Notes: a model not told the origin generated them from the sequence alone. Positions 1 through 8,965 are shown, numbered from the stretch's first letter. The stretch: 64,000 nt of DNA from an uncultured Bacteroidota bacterium (GCA_902619315.1 CACNDW010000009.1:1-64000), one strand, 5' to 3'. Made by a program: numbers and translations.

Positions 1-1125
1 AGCATCGCCAAAATCAAATTCCTTTTTTGTAAAAGGCAAGGTCAATACCTTGATCAAACGACCAAATAATTCCGTAAAATAAACTACCTCCTCGGCCTTA
101 TCATCGGTTCTTAATATTTCCAGGTCGTATAAAATTTCCTGAAAAAGCAATGGATTATCTTCAATTTTGAGATCTACCAAATCAAAATAAGGTTTGTAAA
201 AGTCATCGGGTATGGTCTTAACACAGCCGAAATCTAAAGCAACCAAATTATAAGACTCGTCAATTAAAAAATTGCCCGGGTGGGGATCGGCATGTACTTT
301 TTTCAAATGATGAATTTGAAACATATAAAAATCCCAAAGGGTTTGACCCAAACGGAGGTTCATTTCCTGATCATGTTTATGGGCTGACACATATTCCGAA
401 ATGTGTAATCCTTCCATCCAATCCATGGTCAAGATCTTGTCAGATGAATACTCCGGGTAGTAGGCAGGAAACCTAAGATAAGGGATGTGTCTACATTTGT
501 CTGCAATCCATTGGCTTTGTTTTAATTCTAGTAGGTAATCCGTTTCCTCCAATAATTTATTTTCAACTTCATTGAAATATTTGTCAGTATCCTTGCCTCT
601 TAGATTAAACATCCTCAGCGCAATGGGTTTTACGATACTCAAGTCGGAACTGATACTGTCTGCCACCCCAGGATATTGAATTTTCACAGCAAGTTTTTTC
701 CCATCTTTAGTTGCCTGGTGTACCTGACCGATACTGGCAGCATTTTTAGATTGGGCAGCAAACGTATCAAAAACCAATTCGGGGTTAGCCCCCAAATATT
801 TTCTTATCATTTTTTTGACCAGAGGCCATGAGAGTGGTGGAACTGAAAACTGTGACAAACTGAATTGGTCTACATAGGCCCTCGGCAGAAGGTTTTTTTC
901 CATGCTTAACATTTGTGCTACTTTAAGAGCACTTCCCTTTAAAGTCTTCAGAGAATTATAAATATCTTTTGCATTTTCCTGATCCAAGCGCTCGCGACTG
1001 CCGTCCACCTTAAGGGCTTTTTGACCGTAATATTTTAGGTAGTTTCCACCCAATTTTAGGCCGGTAGTAACTAAGTTCCCCGCCCTTGCAATTTTATTAG
1101 TTGGAATATAATCCAAGGATTTCAA
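1..1125 (-). CDS. UbiB/AarF/ABC1-family atypical kinase, C-terminus cut by window edge
   Basis: Reading the minus strand from a TTG at 1125 gives 375 codons of an ABC1/UbiB (AarF) protein. Visible marks are the Ala/Gly-rich segment with KGSALKVAQM, which resembles the KxGQ motif of the family, and the catalytic-like ADPHPGNFLID near 255-290. The usual length is about 430-440 residues, so some 60 C-terminal residues lie outside the window. No ATG fits the start. The TTG overlaps the TetR stop as TTGA, which implies translational coupling, and the sequence after it (KSLDYIPTNKI) looks like the usual N-terminus. Bacterial UbiB proteins support ubiquinone or menaquinone production or lipid handling; the substrate here is unknown. 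Family call firm, exact function not. Confidence 0.88.
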   Translation of the reverse strand, partial: MKSLDYIPTNKIARAGNLVTTGLKLGGNYLKYYGQKALKVDGSRERLDQENAKDIYNSLKTLKGSALKVAQMLSMEKNLLPRAYVDQFSLSQFSVPPLSWPLVKKMIRKYLGANPELVFDTFAAQSKNAASIGQVHQATKDGKKLAVKIQYPGVADSISSDLSIVKPIALRMFNLRGKDTDKYFNEVENKLLEETDYLLELKQSQWIADKCRHIPYLRFPAYYPEYSSDKILTMDWMEGLHISEYVSAHKHDQEMNLRLGQTLWDFYMFQIHHLKKVHADPHPGNFLIDESYNLVALDFGCVKTIPDDFYKPYFDLVDLKIEDNPLLFQEILYDLEILRTDDKAEEVVYFTELFGRLIKVLTLPFTKKEFDFGDA

Positions 1126-1775
1126 GAGACTACAAATTTTTCCTTCCACAAAAATTTACCAAAATCCAACAATGCTGACAAAGGGGTGTTATCAAAAACA
1201 TCAAAGGCAGTTTTAACTGATTTTTCAATGGCTTGGTCTGTCTTTTCAAAATCGGCAGAGGTATCTTCAATCCAAAATTTGATCAAAAAGCCCAATTGAA
1301 ACCAGGCTGCCTCGGAGAATATTTTGGGTGGATGCTGTAAATAAGACGGCTTGTCAACATTTCCGTCTTCAATCAGTTCTGAAGTAAAATCTTTAAAAGT
1401 TTTCCTCAGTGAGGATAGCTGGCCCATTTTAGTCATTATTTTTTCACCTCCCGAAAGCGCAAACAAAATGTAACTCCTATTTAGTAACATCACCTCAAAG
1501 AAAGTATAGTAAAAAGATAGCAGCTTTTCCTTGGGCTTAGCATTTTCAAAGTTCTCATCCTTTTCCAAAAGTAACATTGCATTATCGTAAAAAGTTTCCC
1601 ATATTATAGTTTTAACATTATCTAATGAGCCGAAAAACTTATAAAAAGTTTTTTCCTCAATTTCGGAAACTTGGCAAAATTTATAGACGGATTTTGGATA
1701 CTGATCATTTTCCAAAGTAAAATTCATAAATGAGGTAATAATCGATAACTTTATTTTCTTTTCTTTTTGATTCAT
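1122..1775 (-). CDS. TetR/AcrR-family transcriptional regulator
   Basis: A 217-residue protein with an N-terminal helix-turn-helix of TetR type (about residues 10-55, with SEIEEKTFYKFFGS as the recognition-helix region) and a helical C-terminal ligand-binding half. It lies directly upstream of the UbiB-like gene and overlaps it by 4 nt, so the two form one transcript. The reading frame continues upstream to a TTG at 1796, but that codon sits inside a TAGATTTG -7 box (1794-1801), so the ATG at 1775 is the likely start. It probably senses a small hydrophobic molecule linked to the function of its partner; that is inference from the family and context only. Confidence 0.85.
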   Translation of the reverse strand: MNQKEKKIKLSIITSFMNFTLENDQYPKSVYKFCQVSEIEEKTFYKFFGSLDNVKTIIWETFYDNAMLLLEKDENFENAKPKEKLLSFYYTFFEVMLLNRSYILFALSGGEKIMTKMGQLSSLRKTFKDFTSELIEDGNVDKPSYLQHPPKIFSEAAWFQLGFLIKFWIEDTSADFEKTDQAIEKSVKTAFDVFDNTPLSALLDFGKFLWKEKFVVS

Positions 1776-1793
1776 TTTAAGTTTTATATAACG

Positions 1794-1801
1794 CAAATCT
1801 A
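1794..1801 (-). promoter_or_regulatory. -7 box of the tetR-ubiB promoter
   Basis: TAGATTTG on the minus strand matches the Bacteroidota -7 consensus TAnnTTTG exactly and lies 18 bp before the ATG at 1775. No convincing -33 TTG is visible 17-23 bp upstream. The box decides the start of the tetR gene. Confidence 0.5.
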
Positions 1802-1913
1802 CATAATGTTTACTTATTTTTAAAAAAACTTAAACAAAATATTATGTCAATGTGTCATTTTTTACTTTTTGGTATTTTATTTGAATATATAGTTATAGTT
1901 AAAACACATTAAA

Positions 1914-3791
1914 ATGGCAAATGGTAAAATAAATGTTGCGGTAGAAAATATTTTCCCCCTAATCAAAAAATTTCTTTATAGCGACCATGAGATTTTTCTC
2001 AGAGAGCTAATTTCAAATGCAACCGATGCAACTAGTAAACTAGTACACCTTAGCAGTATTGGTGAAGTCAAGGGTGAAATTGGTGATCCCCTAATCGAGG
2101 TTAAAGTTGATAAAAAATCAAAAAAAATTCACATTATTGACCAAGGTGTTGGTATGACCAAAGATGAGGTTAATAAATACATAAATGAAGTTGCCTTTTC
2201 TGGTGCTGAAGAATTTTTGGAAAAATATAAAGACAATGCTAAAGACTCTGGAATAATTGGACACTTTGGTCTTGGTTTCTATTCTGCTTTTATGGTAGCC
2301 GAGAAAGTTGAGATCATTACCAAATCGCATCAAAATGCCCCAGCTGCCCATTGGACTTGTGACGGATCACCTGAATATTCAATTGAAGAGTCAGGAAAAA
2401 AGGATCGAGGTACTGAGATCATTCTCCACATTGCTAAGGACTCCAAAGAATTTTTGGAGGAGGCACGAATCCGTGATTTACTTAATAAGTATAATAAGTT
2501 TATGCCTTACCCGATCAAGTTTGGAACTAAGGAGGAAACTTTGCCTTTACCTGACGATGCAAAGAAAGATGCAAAACCTGAAACCAAAACAGTGGATAAT
2601 ATAATTAACAACACTAGCCCTGCATGGACTAAACCTCCGGCTGACCTTAAAGAAGAAAACTACAAATCCTTTTACCGAGAATTGTACCCCATGCAATTTG
2701 AAGATCCCCTATTCAATATACACCTCAACGTAGACTACCCATTTAACCTTACTGGTATTCTCTACTTTCCCAAAATTCAAAACGACCTTAACCTGCAAAA
2801 AGACAAAATTCAGCTCTACCAAAACCAGGTTTTTGTTACAGACAATGTTGAAGGAATTGTTCCCGAATTTTTAACTCTCTTAAGGGGTGTAATTGATTCT
2901 CCAGACATTCCGCTCAATGTTTCCCGCAGTTATTTACAAGCTGATGGTGCAGTAAAGAAAATCAGTAATTACATCACCAGAAAGGTGGCCGATAAACTTA
3001 ATTCCCTATTTAAAAAAGACCGTAAAGGATTTGAAGAAAAATGGAATGATATAAAAGTAGTTATTGAGTACGGTATGCTGACCGAAGATAAGTTTTATGA
3101 AAAAGCAGGACAATTTATGTTATACCCCACCACTGACGGAGAGTACTTGACTTACAATGAACTAGAGGCCGCAGTAAAAGACAATCAGACTGATAAAGAT
3201 GGGAAACTGATGTTCCTTTACGCATCCAATGTGGAAGAACAGCACCAATACATCGAAACTGCTAAGGAAAAAGGTTATAAAGTACTATTGCTAGATTCAC
3301 CCATTATCTCACACCTTGTACAAAAACTTGAAGGTGAAAAGGAAAATATTGGATTTGCTCGAGTAGATGGAGATGCTATGGAAAACCTTATTAAAAAAGA
3401 AGAAGCGACAGTTTCCAAAATGTCAGATGATGAAAAAGAAAGCCTAAAACCTTTAATTGAGGCAGTTATACCCGAAAAAAAATATACCGTTCAACTCGAA
3501 GCAATGGATAGCAAGGGACTACCCTTTGTATTGACCCAACCTGAGTTCATGCGTCGGATGAAGGAGATGCAAAACACCGGGGGGGGGATGATGGGTGCTT
3601 TCCCCGAAATGTATACTCTATTAGTAAATACAAATCACGAATTGGTAGGACAGATCCTGCAAACCAAAACCGCCAAAAAACGAGAACGTCTTATACAACA
3701 ATCACTCGATTTGGCCCGACTTTCCCAAAACTTGTTGAAAGGAGAGGCCCTGACTGCTTTTATCAAACGTTCAGTAGAGCTGATCAAATAG
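1914..3791 (+). CDS. htpG: Molecular chaperone HtpG (Hsp90)
   Basis: A 625-residue Hsp90-family chaperone that uses ATP to remodel client proteins in the cytoplasm. The N-terminal GHKL ATPase is complete: NATDA with the Mg-binding Asn near residue 35, DQGVGMT, and GHFGLGFYSAF. The middle and C-terminal dimerisation parts follow, and the length is normal for the family. A run of nine G (3579-3587) encodes a Gly-Gly-Gly-Met-Met segment near the C-terminus. It is transcribed alone: the tetR promoter faces away, and a clear terminator lies just downstream. Confidence 0.97.
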   Translation: MANGKINVAVENIFPLIKKFLYSDHEIFLRELISNATDATSKLVHLSSIGEVKGEIGDPLIEVKVDKKSKKIHIIDQGVGMTKDEVNKYINEVAFSGAEEFLEKYKDNAKDSGIIGHFGLGFYSAFMVAEKVEIITKSHQNAPAAHWTCDGSPEYSIEESGKKDRGTEIILHIAKDSKEFLEEARIRDLLNKYNKFMPYPIKFGTKEETLPLPDDAKKDAKPETKTVDNIINNTSPAWTKPPADLKEENYKSFYRELYPMQFEDPLFNIHLNVDYPFNLTGILYFPKIQNDLNLQKDKIQLYQNQVFVTDNVEGIVPEFLTLLRGVIDSPDIPLNVSRSYLQADGAVKKISNYITRKVADKLNSLFKKDRKGFEEKWNDIKVVIEYGMLTEDKFYEKAGQFMLYPTTDGEYLTYNELEAAVKDNQTDKDGKLMFLYASNVEEQHQYIETAKEKGYKVLLLDSPIISHLVQKLEGEKENIGFARVDGDAMENLIKKEEATVSKMSDDEKESLKPLIEAVIPEKKYTVQLEAMDSKGLPFVLTQPEFMRRMKEMQNTGGGMMGAFPEMYTLLVNTNHELVGQILQTKTAKKRERLIQQSLDLARLSQNLLKGEALTAFIKRSVELIK

Positions 3792-3815
3792 TTAGAAAGT
3801 TTTTTCTGTTCTAAC

Positions 3816-3846
3816 CCCTTGTAACTTTAAATACAAGGGAGTTTTT
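3816..3846 (+). terminator. Intrinsic terminator of htpG
   Basis: An 8-bp perfect stem, CCCTTGTA / TACAAGGG, with an 8-nt loop is followed by AG and five T, 24 bp after the htpG stop codon. Confidence 0.8.
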
Positions 3847-4049
3847 ATATTTAAAATATCCTTAAGGTATTTTTACCTTGAGATAACTGAAAAATGTATT
3901 GATTCATGCTATTATTTTACCATAATACTAGCATTAAATACCAATAAACAAATCTTAATAAAATTTAAGTTAAAAGAAATATATATTTACTCTGCATCAT
4001 TTAAAGTTTATCAATAATACTATATCCAAAATGAATAAAAAATTTATTT

Positions 4050-4661
4050 TTGAGAGTGTCAAATATCTTTCAATTAGCTCCCGACTGGCAACCCGAACTC
4101 CCGGGTGCTAAACTGCGCTATTATCAAAGGTTTTTATCGGTTGATCGTGCAAACTACTATTACAAAAACTTCTTAGAAACGATTCCATGGCAACAAGAAG
4201 ATGTTAAAGTTTTTGGTAAAGTATATGCCCAACCTCGTCTGACATCACTACACAGTGACTCCCTTAGCAGCTATACCTATTCGGGTTTAACCCTCCAACC
4301 AAACCCTATGACGAAAACACTTTTTGAACTCTTAAACCTAATCCAGACAGTATGCCAGCACGATTTTAACTGTGTTTTACTCAACTTATACCGAAACGGT
4401 TCCGACAGTAACGGTTGGCATGCTGACAATGAGAAGGAACTTGGAAAGTATCCAAAGATCGCCTCCTTCAGTTTTGGTGCTGCTCGTTTTTTTCATTTCA
4501 AACATCGAAAGATTAAACAGCAACGTTACAAAATGGAACTCCATCATGGAAGTTTATTATTAATGGAGGGTGAAATGCAAAAATATTGGCTGCATCAAAT
4601 TCCTAAAACCAAAAGACAATTAGAGCCAAGGATCAATCTTACCTTCCGAAAAATCATTTAA
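4050..4661 (+). CDS. AlkB-type 2-oxoglutarate/Fe(II) dioxygenase (alkylated DNA/RNA repair)
   Basis: A 203-residue AlkB-like enzyme that would remove methyl adducts from DNA or RNA bases by oxidative demethylation. The iron ligands are visible as H124-x-D126 in NGWHADNE and H182 in LHQIPK. R194 and R200 in RINLTFR are placed to bind 2-oxoglutarate and the substrate pocket. It resembles the short ALKBH2-like group common in Flavobacteriia. There is no ATG in this frame near the N-terminus: starts are TTG at 4050 or GTG at 4056, while the ATG at 4031 is in another frame. It stands alone, with no partner gene. Confidence 0.88.
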   Translation: MRVSNIFQLAPDWQPELPGAKLRYYQRFLSVDRANYYYKNFLETIPWQQEDVKVFGKVYAQPRLTSLHSDSLSSYTYSGLTLQPNPMTKTLFELLNLIQTVCQHDFNCVLLNLYRNGSDSNGWHADNEKELGKYPKIASFSFGAARFFHFKHRKIKQQRYKMELHHGSLLLMEGEMQKYWLHQIPKTKRQLEPRINLTFRKII

Positions 4662-4945
4662 AGATTAAATTAAACCTGACCGCCAAACAAATCCCCACTT
4701 ATATTAAATTTTGACTAATAGAAAAAACATTTTTAATAATTTACATTAAGGTTGGAATTTGGCAGCCTAATCTTATCTGATCTATTGGAGTAAACATAAA
4801 TAAACCTATTAAGCCTTTGATTGTGTAAGACATAATAATTCAAACTAAAGTTTCACAGTTAAATCTGATTTAATTCTCTCTAAAAAAAGAAATCAAGAAG
4901 GTTTCGTCATCAAAATATCTATTTTTCTAAAAAGACAAATTCGAC
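4662..4945. other. AT-rich intergenic stretch without a recognisable gene
   Basis: About 280 bp between alkB and the lipoprotein gene. No open frame of useful length, tRNA-like fold or strong hairpin was seen. The right end leads into the lipoprotein promoter. Confidence 0.5.
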
Positions 4946-4953
4946 TACATTTG
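4946..4953 (+). promoter_or_regulatory. -7 box of the DUF4369 lipoprotein gene
   Basis: TACATTTG matches TAnnTTTG and lies 19 bp before the ATG at 4973. No -33 TTG is evident at the expected spacing. Confidence 0.45.
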
Positions 4954-4972
4954 TATATATACTTTTACTATT

Positions 4973-5710
4973 ATGTTTAGTAGAATTCTTTCCACTAGTG
5001 TTTTTTTATGCCTACTTATGATAATTGGTTGTGAAGAAGCCCACAAACCTGACGAAAATACAATGATACTGAGCGGAACTGTTAAAGGTTTGAGAAAAGG
5101 AACCCTCTATTTACAAAAAATTCAAGATTCCCTTATGGTTAATGTAGACTCAGTGAAAGTTAATGGTAACCCCGACTTCAAATTCAAAACTGAAATTGAA
5201 AGTCCTGAGATCTATTACCTCTATTTAAATAAGGAGGATGGTGACAGTCTCAATGACAGAATATTATTTTTTGCAGAAAAAGGGGAAATTACCATTAACA
5301 CACTTCTGAAAACCTTCGAAAGTAGTGCTAAAGTTACGGGCTCTAAAAATCAGGAATTATTACAAGAATACCGAAAGCTTTCTCGGCAATTCAATCGGAA
5401 AAATTTAGATTATCTTGAAGCATATTTCACAGAAGCTAAAGAGAAAAACAATGACAAAGTATTGGATTCAATTCAAGGGGCCATGGACAATCTAATGAAA
5501 AGAAGATATTTGTACGCCCTTAACTTTGCAAGTACTCATGGGGATAATGTTATTGCTCCTTTTATTGCATTAACCGAAGTTTCTGATGCGAATATTATCT
5601 TTTTAGATACGATTGCCTCTAAATTGACAGATAAGGTGAGAGCCTCGAAATACGGTAAAAAATTTATTGAATTTATTCACTCGAGAAAAATAGATGAAGC
5701 GGTAGAGTAA
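4973..5710 (+). CDS. Lipoprotein with DUF4369-like N-terminal domain
   Basis: A 245-residue predicted lipoprotein. The N-terminus has a hydrophobic signal ending in the lipobox LMIIGC (Cys at about residue 20). The segment after it (about residues 30-120: ILSGTVKGLRKGTLYLQK, then a SVKV / FKFKTEI / PEIYYLYL beta pattern) resembles DUF4369, which in Bacteroidota is often fused to thioredoxin-like disulfide reductases. Here the thioredoxin half is missing: no CxxC is present, and the C-terminal 120 residues are helical and charged. It probably sits in the outer membrane or faces the periplasm. Function unknown. Confidence 0.75.
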   Translation: MFSRILSTSVFLCLLMIIGCEEAHKPDENTMILSGTVKGLRKGTLYLQKIQDSLMVNVDSVKVNGNPDFKFKTEIESPEIYYLYLNKEDGDSLNDRILFFAEKGEITINTLLKTFESSAKVTGSKNQELLQEYRKLSRQFNRKNLDYLEAYFTEAKEKNNDKVLDSIQGAMDNLMKRRYLYALNFASTHGDNVIAPFIALTEVSDANIIFLDTIASKLTDKVRASKYGKKFIEFIHSRKIDEAVE

Positions 5711-5980
5711 CTATCCCAACTTGGTCAACTCCTTTTGCAGGGCATCTACAGAAGTACTCAAATGATCTTTTAAGGCCTTAAACCCTTCTTTTCCTCCCTG
5801 TCTTTTGGCCTGATGAATTTTCTCAATCAAATCGTCAAACAAAGCAATGGATTTATCGATCAATTGCTCAGTTGATTCGGGGTCTGCATCGGGGTGGTTC
5901 AATTCCCAATCATAAACCTCTTCGATATAACTCCCTACAATGTTGTTGATTTCTTTTTTGAATAATCTGATACTTGACAT
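5711..5980 (-). CDS. Conserved hypothetical protein, small and acidic
   Basis: An 89-residue soluble protein, mostly helical and rich in acidic residues, with no signal peptide or membrane segment. It ends head-on against the lipoprotein gene with no gap, and its start is 19 bp from the end of the PTPS-family gene on the same strand, so it may be the last gene of an idi-queD-like transcript. Similar short proteins occur in Flavobacteriia as far as I recall. I do not recognise a function. Confidence 0.6.
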   Translation of the reverse strand: MSSIRLFKKEINNIVGSYIEEVYDWELNHPDADPESTEQLIDKSIALFDDLIEKIHQAKRQGGKEGFKALKDHLSTSVDALQKELTKLG

Positions 5981-6001
5981 AACGTTTGTATTAAGGTTTA
6001 T

Positions 6002-6409
6002 TTAACCACTGTATTTTACGAAATTACGGGGGGTTTCGTAGAGAACTATTTCCAAGGTTTTGTCTTCATCCAAATGTGGAAAAATTTTATTATATATGAC
6101 TACGGCAATGTTTTCGGCCGAGGGAATCAAGTCTGCAAATTCAGGAACCTGTTCATTAAGATTTTTATGATCAAAGGCATCTTCAACCTCAGCTTTAATG
6201 ATATCTTTGAGGGCTTTCATATCCATGACATAACCCGTCAAAGGGTCTATTGTTCCAGTAACATTGACAATCAACTCATAGTTGTGTCCGTGGAAATGAG
6301 GATTGGAGCACTTTCCAAAAACTTTTTCATTTTTTGCATCATCCCAGGATTTTACATAAAGTCGGTGGGCAGCGTTAAAATGTGCTTTTCTACAAACGGT
6401 TACTCTCAT
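6002..6409 (-). CDS. 6-pyruvoyl-tetrahydropterin synthase / 6-carboxytetrahydropterin synthase family (QueD-like)
   Basis: A 135-residue PTPS-family enzyme. The zinc site is seen as the His of KAHFNAAHRL plus the HFHGHNY motif, and a Cys (KCSN) stands just before it as in the active enzymes. QueD members convert dihydroneopterin triphosphate to 6-carboxytetrahydropterin in queuosine and 7-deazaguanine synthesis. The start at 6409 is set by an ATGA overlap with the idi stop codon; the longer frame to 6439 is inside idi. No other queuosine gene is in the window, so the exact role (QueD or a pterin branch) is not settled. Confidence 0.85.
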   Translation of the reverse strand: MRVTVCRKAHFNAAHRLYVKSWDDAKNEKVFGKCSNPHFHGHNYELIVNVTGTIDPLTGYVMDMKALKDIIKAEVEDAFDHKNLNEQVPEFADLIPSAENIAVVIYNKIFPHLDEDKTLEIVLYETPRNFVKYSG

Positions 6410-6936
6410 AATTTTAATTGGTCTTCTAAGTGTTGACAAAAACGATTAAAAATAATGGCAAACCAAACGGTATAATCATCGGGACTATTTTTCAAATCTT
6501 CTTTTATAGCATCGATATGCATCCATTTATAAGCGGCCACCTCATTAGTGTTGATCCTGGGATCCTCCTCACTGAAGCCAACCATTACATGGTCGAGTTC
6601 GTGCTCTGTTAATCCATTGTCAAAAGAAGCTTTATAACTAAACGAAAACAATTCTTCGAGAGAAACTGTCATTCCCATCTCCTCCCTCAATCGACGGTTA
6701 CCGGCCTGAAGATTCGTCTCACCCTCACGCTGATGGCTGCAGCAAGTGTTAGTCCAAAGGCCCGGAGAGTGGTATTTTCCGAAAGCGCGTTGTTGAAGGA
6801 GTAGTTCCCTTTTAGAATTCAGTATAAAAATAGAAAACGCACGATGCAATACAGCTTTTTTATGTGCCTCCATTTTTCCCATAGTACCAACTTGCTGATC
6901 TTGGAGATCAACCAAAACTACTTTTTCTTCCTCCAT
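6406..6936 (-). CDS. idi: Isopentenyl-diphosphate delta-isomerase, type 1
   Basis: A 176-residue Nudix-fold isomerase that interconverts isopentenyl and dimethylallyl diphosphate. The active-site Cys is in NTCCSHQREGE, and the Nudix-like LREEMGM segment and later Glu/His positions are in place. It works with the mevalonate kinase and diphosphomevalonate decarboxylase genes at 42-44 kb: organisms on the mevalonate route need an isomerase. The open frame reaches a TTG at 6966, but the ATG at 6936 matches the usual N-terminus and lies just after a TATTTTTG box (6942-6949), which suggests a very short or absent 5' leader. It overlaps the QueD-like gene by 4 nt. Confidence 0.93.
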   Translation of the reverse strand: MEEEKVVLVDLQDQQVGTMGKMEAHKKAVLHRAFSIFILNSKRELLLQQRAFGKYHSPGLWTNTCCSHQREGETNLQAGNRRLREEMGMTVSLEELFSFSYKASFDNGLTEHELDHVMVGFSEEDPRINTNEVAAYKWMHIDAIKEDLKNSPDDYTVWFAIIFNRFCQHLEDQLKL

Positions 6937-6941
6937 TAAAT

Positions 6942-6949
6942 CAAAAATA
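6942..6949 (-). promoter_or_regulatory. -7 box of the idi promoter
   Basis: TATTTTTG on the minus strand matches TAnnTTTG. It ends 5 bp before the idi ATG at 6936, so transcription would begin at or next to the start codon. The -33 element is unclear. Confidence 0.35.
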
Positions 6950-7004
6950 CCTAATATATTAGACAAAACCTATCAACAAATTTTAGTTATGGGATTTAAT
7001 TAAA

Positions 7005-7012
7005 TATTTTTG
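7005..7012 (+). promoter_or_regulatory. -7 box of the prfC promoter
   Basis: TATTTTTG matches TAnnTTTG, 15 bp before the prfC ATG at 7028, divergent from the idi box. No -33 TTG is visible. Confidence 0.35.
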
Positions 7013-7027
7013 CCCAAATTGATCAAT

Positions 7028-8617
7028 ATGGAATTCCTTCAGGAAATTCAAAGAAGACGGACATTTGGTATTATTTCACATCCCGATGCCGGAAAAACTA
7101 CCCTGACAGAAAAATTACTACTCTATGGTGGTGCCATTCAAGAAGCGGGAGCGGTCAAGTCCAATAAGATCAAAAAAGGAGCGACTAGTGACTTTATGGA
7201 AATTGAACGCCAGAGAGGAATTTCGGTGGCCACTTCGGTACTCGCCTTTAACTATAAAAACAAAAAGATCAACATTCTTGATACACCTGGCCACAAAGAT
7301 TTTGCCGAGGATACTTTTAGGACGCTGACTGCCGTGGACAGTGTGATAGTGGTCATCGATGTTGCCAAGGGTGTGGAGGAGCAAACTGAAAAACTGGTAG
7401 AGGTTTGTCGCATGCGCAAAATCCCTATGATCGTTTTTATCAATAAGCTAGATCGAGAGGGAAAAGATGCCTTTGATCTGCTGGATGAAGTCGAAACCAA
7501 ACTGGGGCTTAGAGTAACTCCCTTGAGTTTTCCCATTGGAATGGGGTACAATTTTAAGGGCATCTACAACCTTTGGGAGCAAAACATTCAAATATTTGAA
7601 TCGACCGACAAACAAAAAATTGCAAAAACCATTGTTTACGATAATTTGGAAGACGAAGGTTTGGAGGATGCCATTGGTGATCAATCCATGGCAGAGCTTA
7701 AAGAATCTCTCGAATTGCTAGAAGGGGTTTATCCCGCTTTTGATAAAAAGGAATACTCAGAGGGGGATTTACAACCTTTATTTTTCGGTTCGGCACTCAA
7801 CAATTTCGGGGTTAAGGAACTGCTGGACTGTTTTATTGAAATTGCCCCCGCACCCCTGCCCAAGTCGACCGACAAACGCATCATCCACCCCTATGAAGCT
7901 GACTTTTCGGGTTTTGTCTTTAAGATTCATGCCAATATGGACCCGAAACATCGTGACCGATTGGCGTTTGTCAAAATTGTATCTGGAACATTCAAACGAA
8001 ACACCCCTTACTTTCATGTCAGACACAAAAAGAAACTCAAATTCTCCAGTCCCAATGCATTTTTTGCCGAAAAAAAAGAAGTGGTTGACGAATCGTTCCC
8101 AGGAGATATCGTAGGGCTGCACGATACAGGGAATTTTAAGATCGGGGATACCCTTACCTCAGGAGAAGAAATGCAATACAAAGGTATTCCCAGTTTTTCT
8201 CCCGAGCATTTTCGCTTTATTAACAATACCGATCCAATGAAAGCCAAACAACTTGGTAAGGGAATTGATCAGCTGATGGACGAAGGGGTCGCACAATTAT
8301 TTACCCTCAACCTAAACGGCAGAAAAGTGATCGGTACTGTGGGAGCACTTCAGTTTGAGGTGATCCAATACCGACTTGAACACGAGTATACAGCCAAGTG
8401 TAGCTTTGAAAACTTTAATATTCACAAGGCGTGCTGGGTCAGAACAGAAGACAATGAAAACAAAAACTACCAGGACTTCCTCAAGGTTAAACAAAAGTTT
8501 TTGGCCACTGACAAAAAAGGCCAATTGGTGTTTTTTGCAGATTCAGCCTTTTCACTACAAATGGCCCAACAAAATTATCCCGAAGTTACATTTGAATTTA
8601 CCTCAGAATTTGGGTGA
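7028..8617 (+). CDS. prfC: Peptide chain release factor 3
   Basis: A 529-residue translational GTPase that recycles RF1/RF2 from the ribosome after termination. GTPase motifs: G1 in ISHPDAGKTTLTEKL (about residues 17-30), G3 in DTPGHKDFAED, G4 in NKLDREGKD. The middle and C-terminal parts are of RF3 type (FAEKKEVVDESFPGDIVGL, GALQFEV). Start: the frame is open to a TTG at 7010, but that overlaps the end of a -7 box, and ATG 7028 gives the normal N-terminus (MEFLQEIQRRRTFGI). It is convergent with the DUF3467 gene. Confidence 0.95.
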   Translation: MEFLQEIQRRRTFGIISHPDAGKTTLTEKLLLYGGAIQEAGAVKSNKIKKGATSDFMEIERQRGISVATSVLAFNYKNKKINILDTPGHKDFAEDTFRTLTAVDSVIVVIDVAKGVEEQTEKLVEVCRMRKIPMIVFINKLDREGKDAFDLLDEVETKLGLRVTPLSFPIGMGYNFKGIYNLWEQNIQIFESTDKQKIAKTIVYDNLEDEGLEDAIGDQSMAELKESLELLEGVYPAFDKKEYSEGDLQPLFFGSALNNFGVKELLDCFIEIAPAPLPKSTDKRIIHPYEADFSGFVFKIHANMDPKHRDRLAFVKIVSGTFKRNTPYFHVRHKKKLKFSSPNAFFAEKKEVVDESFPGDIVGLHDTGNFKIGDTLTSGEEMQYKGIPSFSPEHFRFINNTDPMKAKQLGKGIDQLMDEGVAQLFTLNLNGRKVIGTVGALQFEVIQYRLEHEYTAKCSFENFNIHKACWVRTEDNENKNYQDFLKVKQKFLATDKKGQLVFFADSAFSLQMAQQNYPEVTFEFTSEFG

Positions 8618-8650
8618 AAGACTCCCTAATTTTCTAAAAGATATGGGTCT

Positions 8651-8965
8651 TCAGGCTTCTCCGGTAGGTCCAAAATTTAGAGGAATTGGCGGTGGTTCCT
8701 TAGAATCAATCTCTCCATGACTATCCTCATAACGACTAATGTTGTCAGCCAAAGCACTTTGAAACCTTTTGGCATGTTCCGGAGTCAAAATTATCCTAGA
8801 CTTTACTTTAGCCTTGGAGGTACCTGGCATTATAGCAACAAAATCGACGACAAATTCCGAAGGCGAGTGGTTGATGATGGCCAAATTGGAATAATCCCCT
8901 TGAGCGGTGGTCTCATCAACTTCGATATTGATCTGTTGATTTTTTTGCTGTTTAGAATTGCTCAT
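8651..8965 (-). CDS. DUF3467 protein
   Basis: A 104-residue soluble protein of the DUF3467 family: a short Gln/Asn-rich head, then a beta-rich core with SNLAIINHSPSEFVVDFV and KSRIILTPEHAKRFQSAL, and a Pro-rich tail. It follows rpoC by 3 bp and is on the same transcript, a position it holds in many Flavobacteriia. The core vaguely resembles ligand-binding beta folds, but no catalytic residues can be named. Function unknown. Confidence 0.85.
   Translation of the reverse strand: MSNSKQQKNQQINIEVDETTAQGDYSNLAIINHSPSEFVVDFVAIMPGTSKAKVKSRIILTPEHAKRFQSALADNISRYEDSHGEIDSKEPPPIPLNFGPTGEA

Noticed and set aside
6074..6436. Plus-strand open frame opposite the QueD-like gene
   Set aside because: It is a shadow of the minus-strand coding frame; its translation has no protein-like pattern.
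8620..8660. Bulged inverted repeat AAGACTCCC / GGGTCTT between prfC and DUF3467 as a bidirectional terminator
   Set aside because: Long loop, a bulge and no T-tract on either side.
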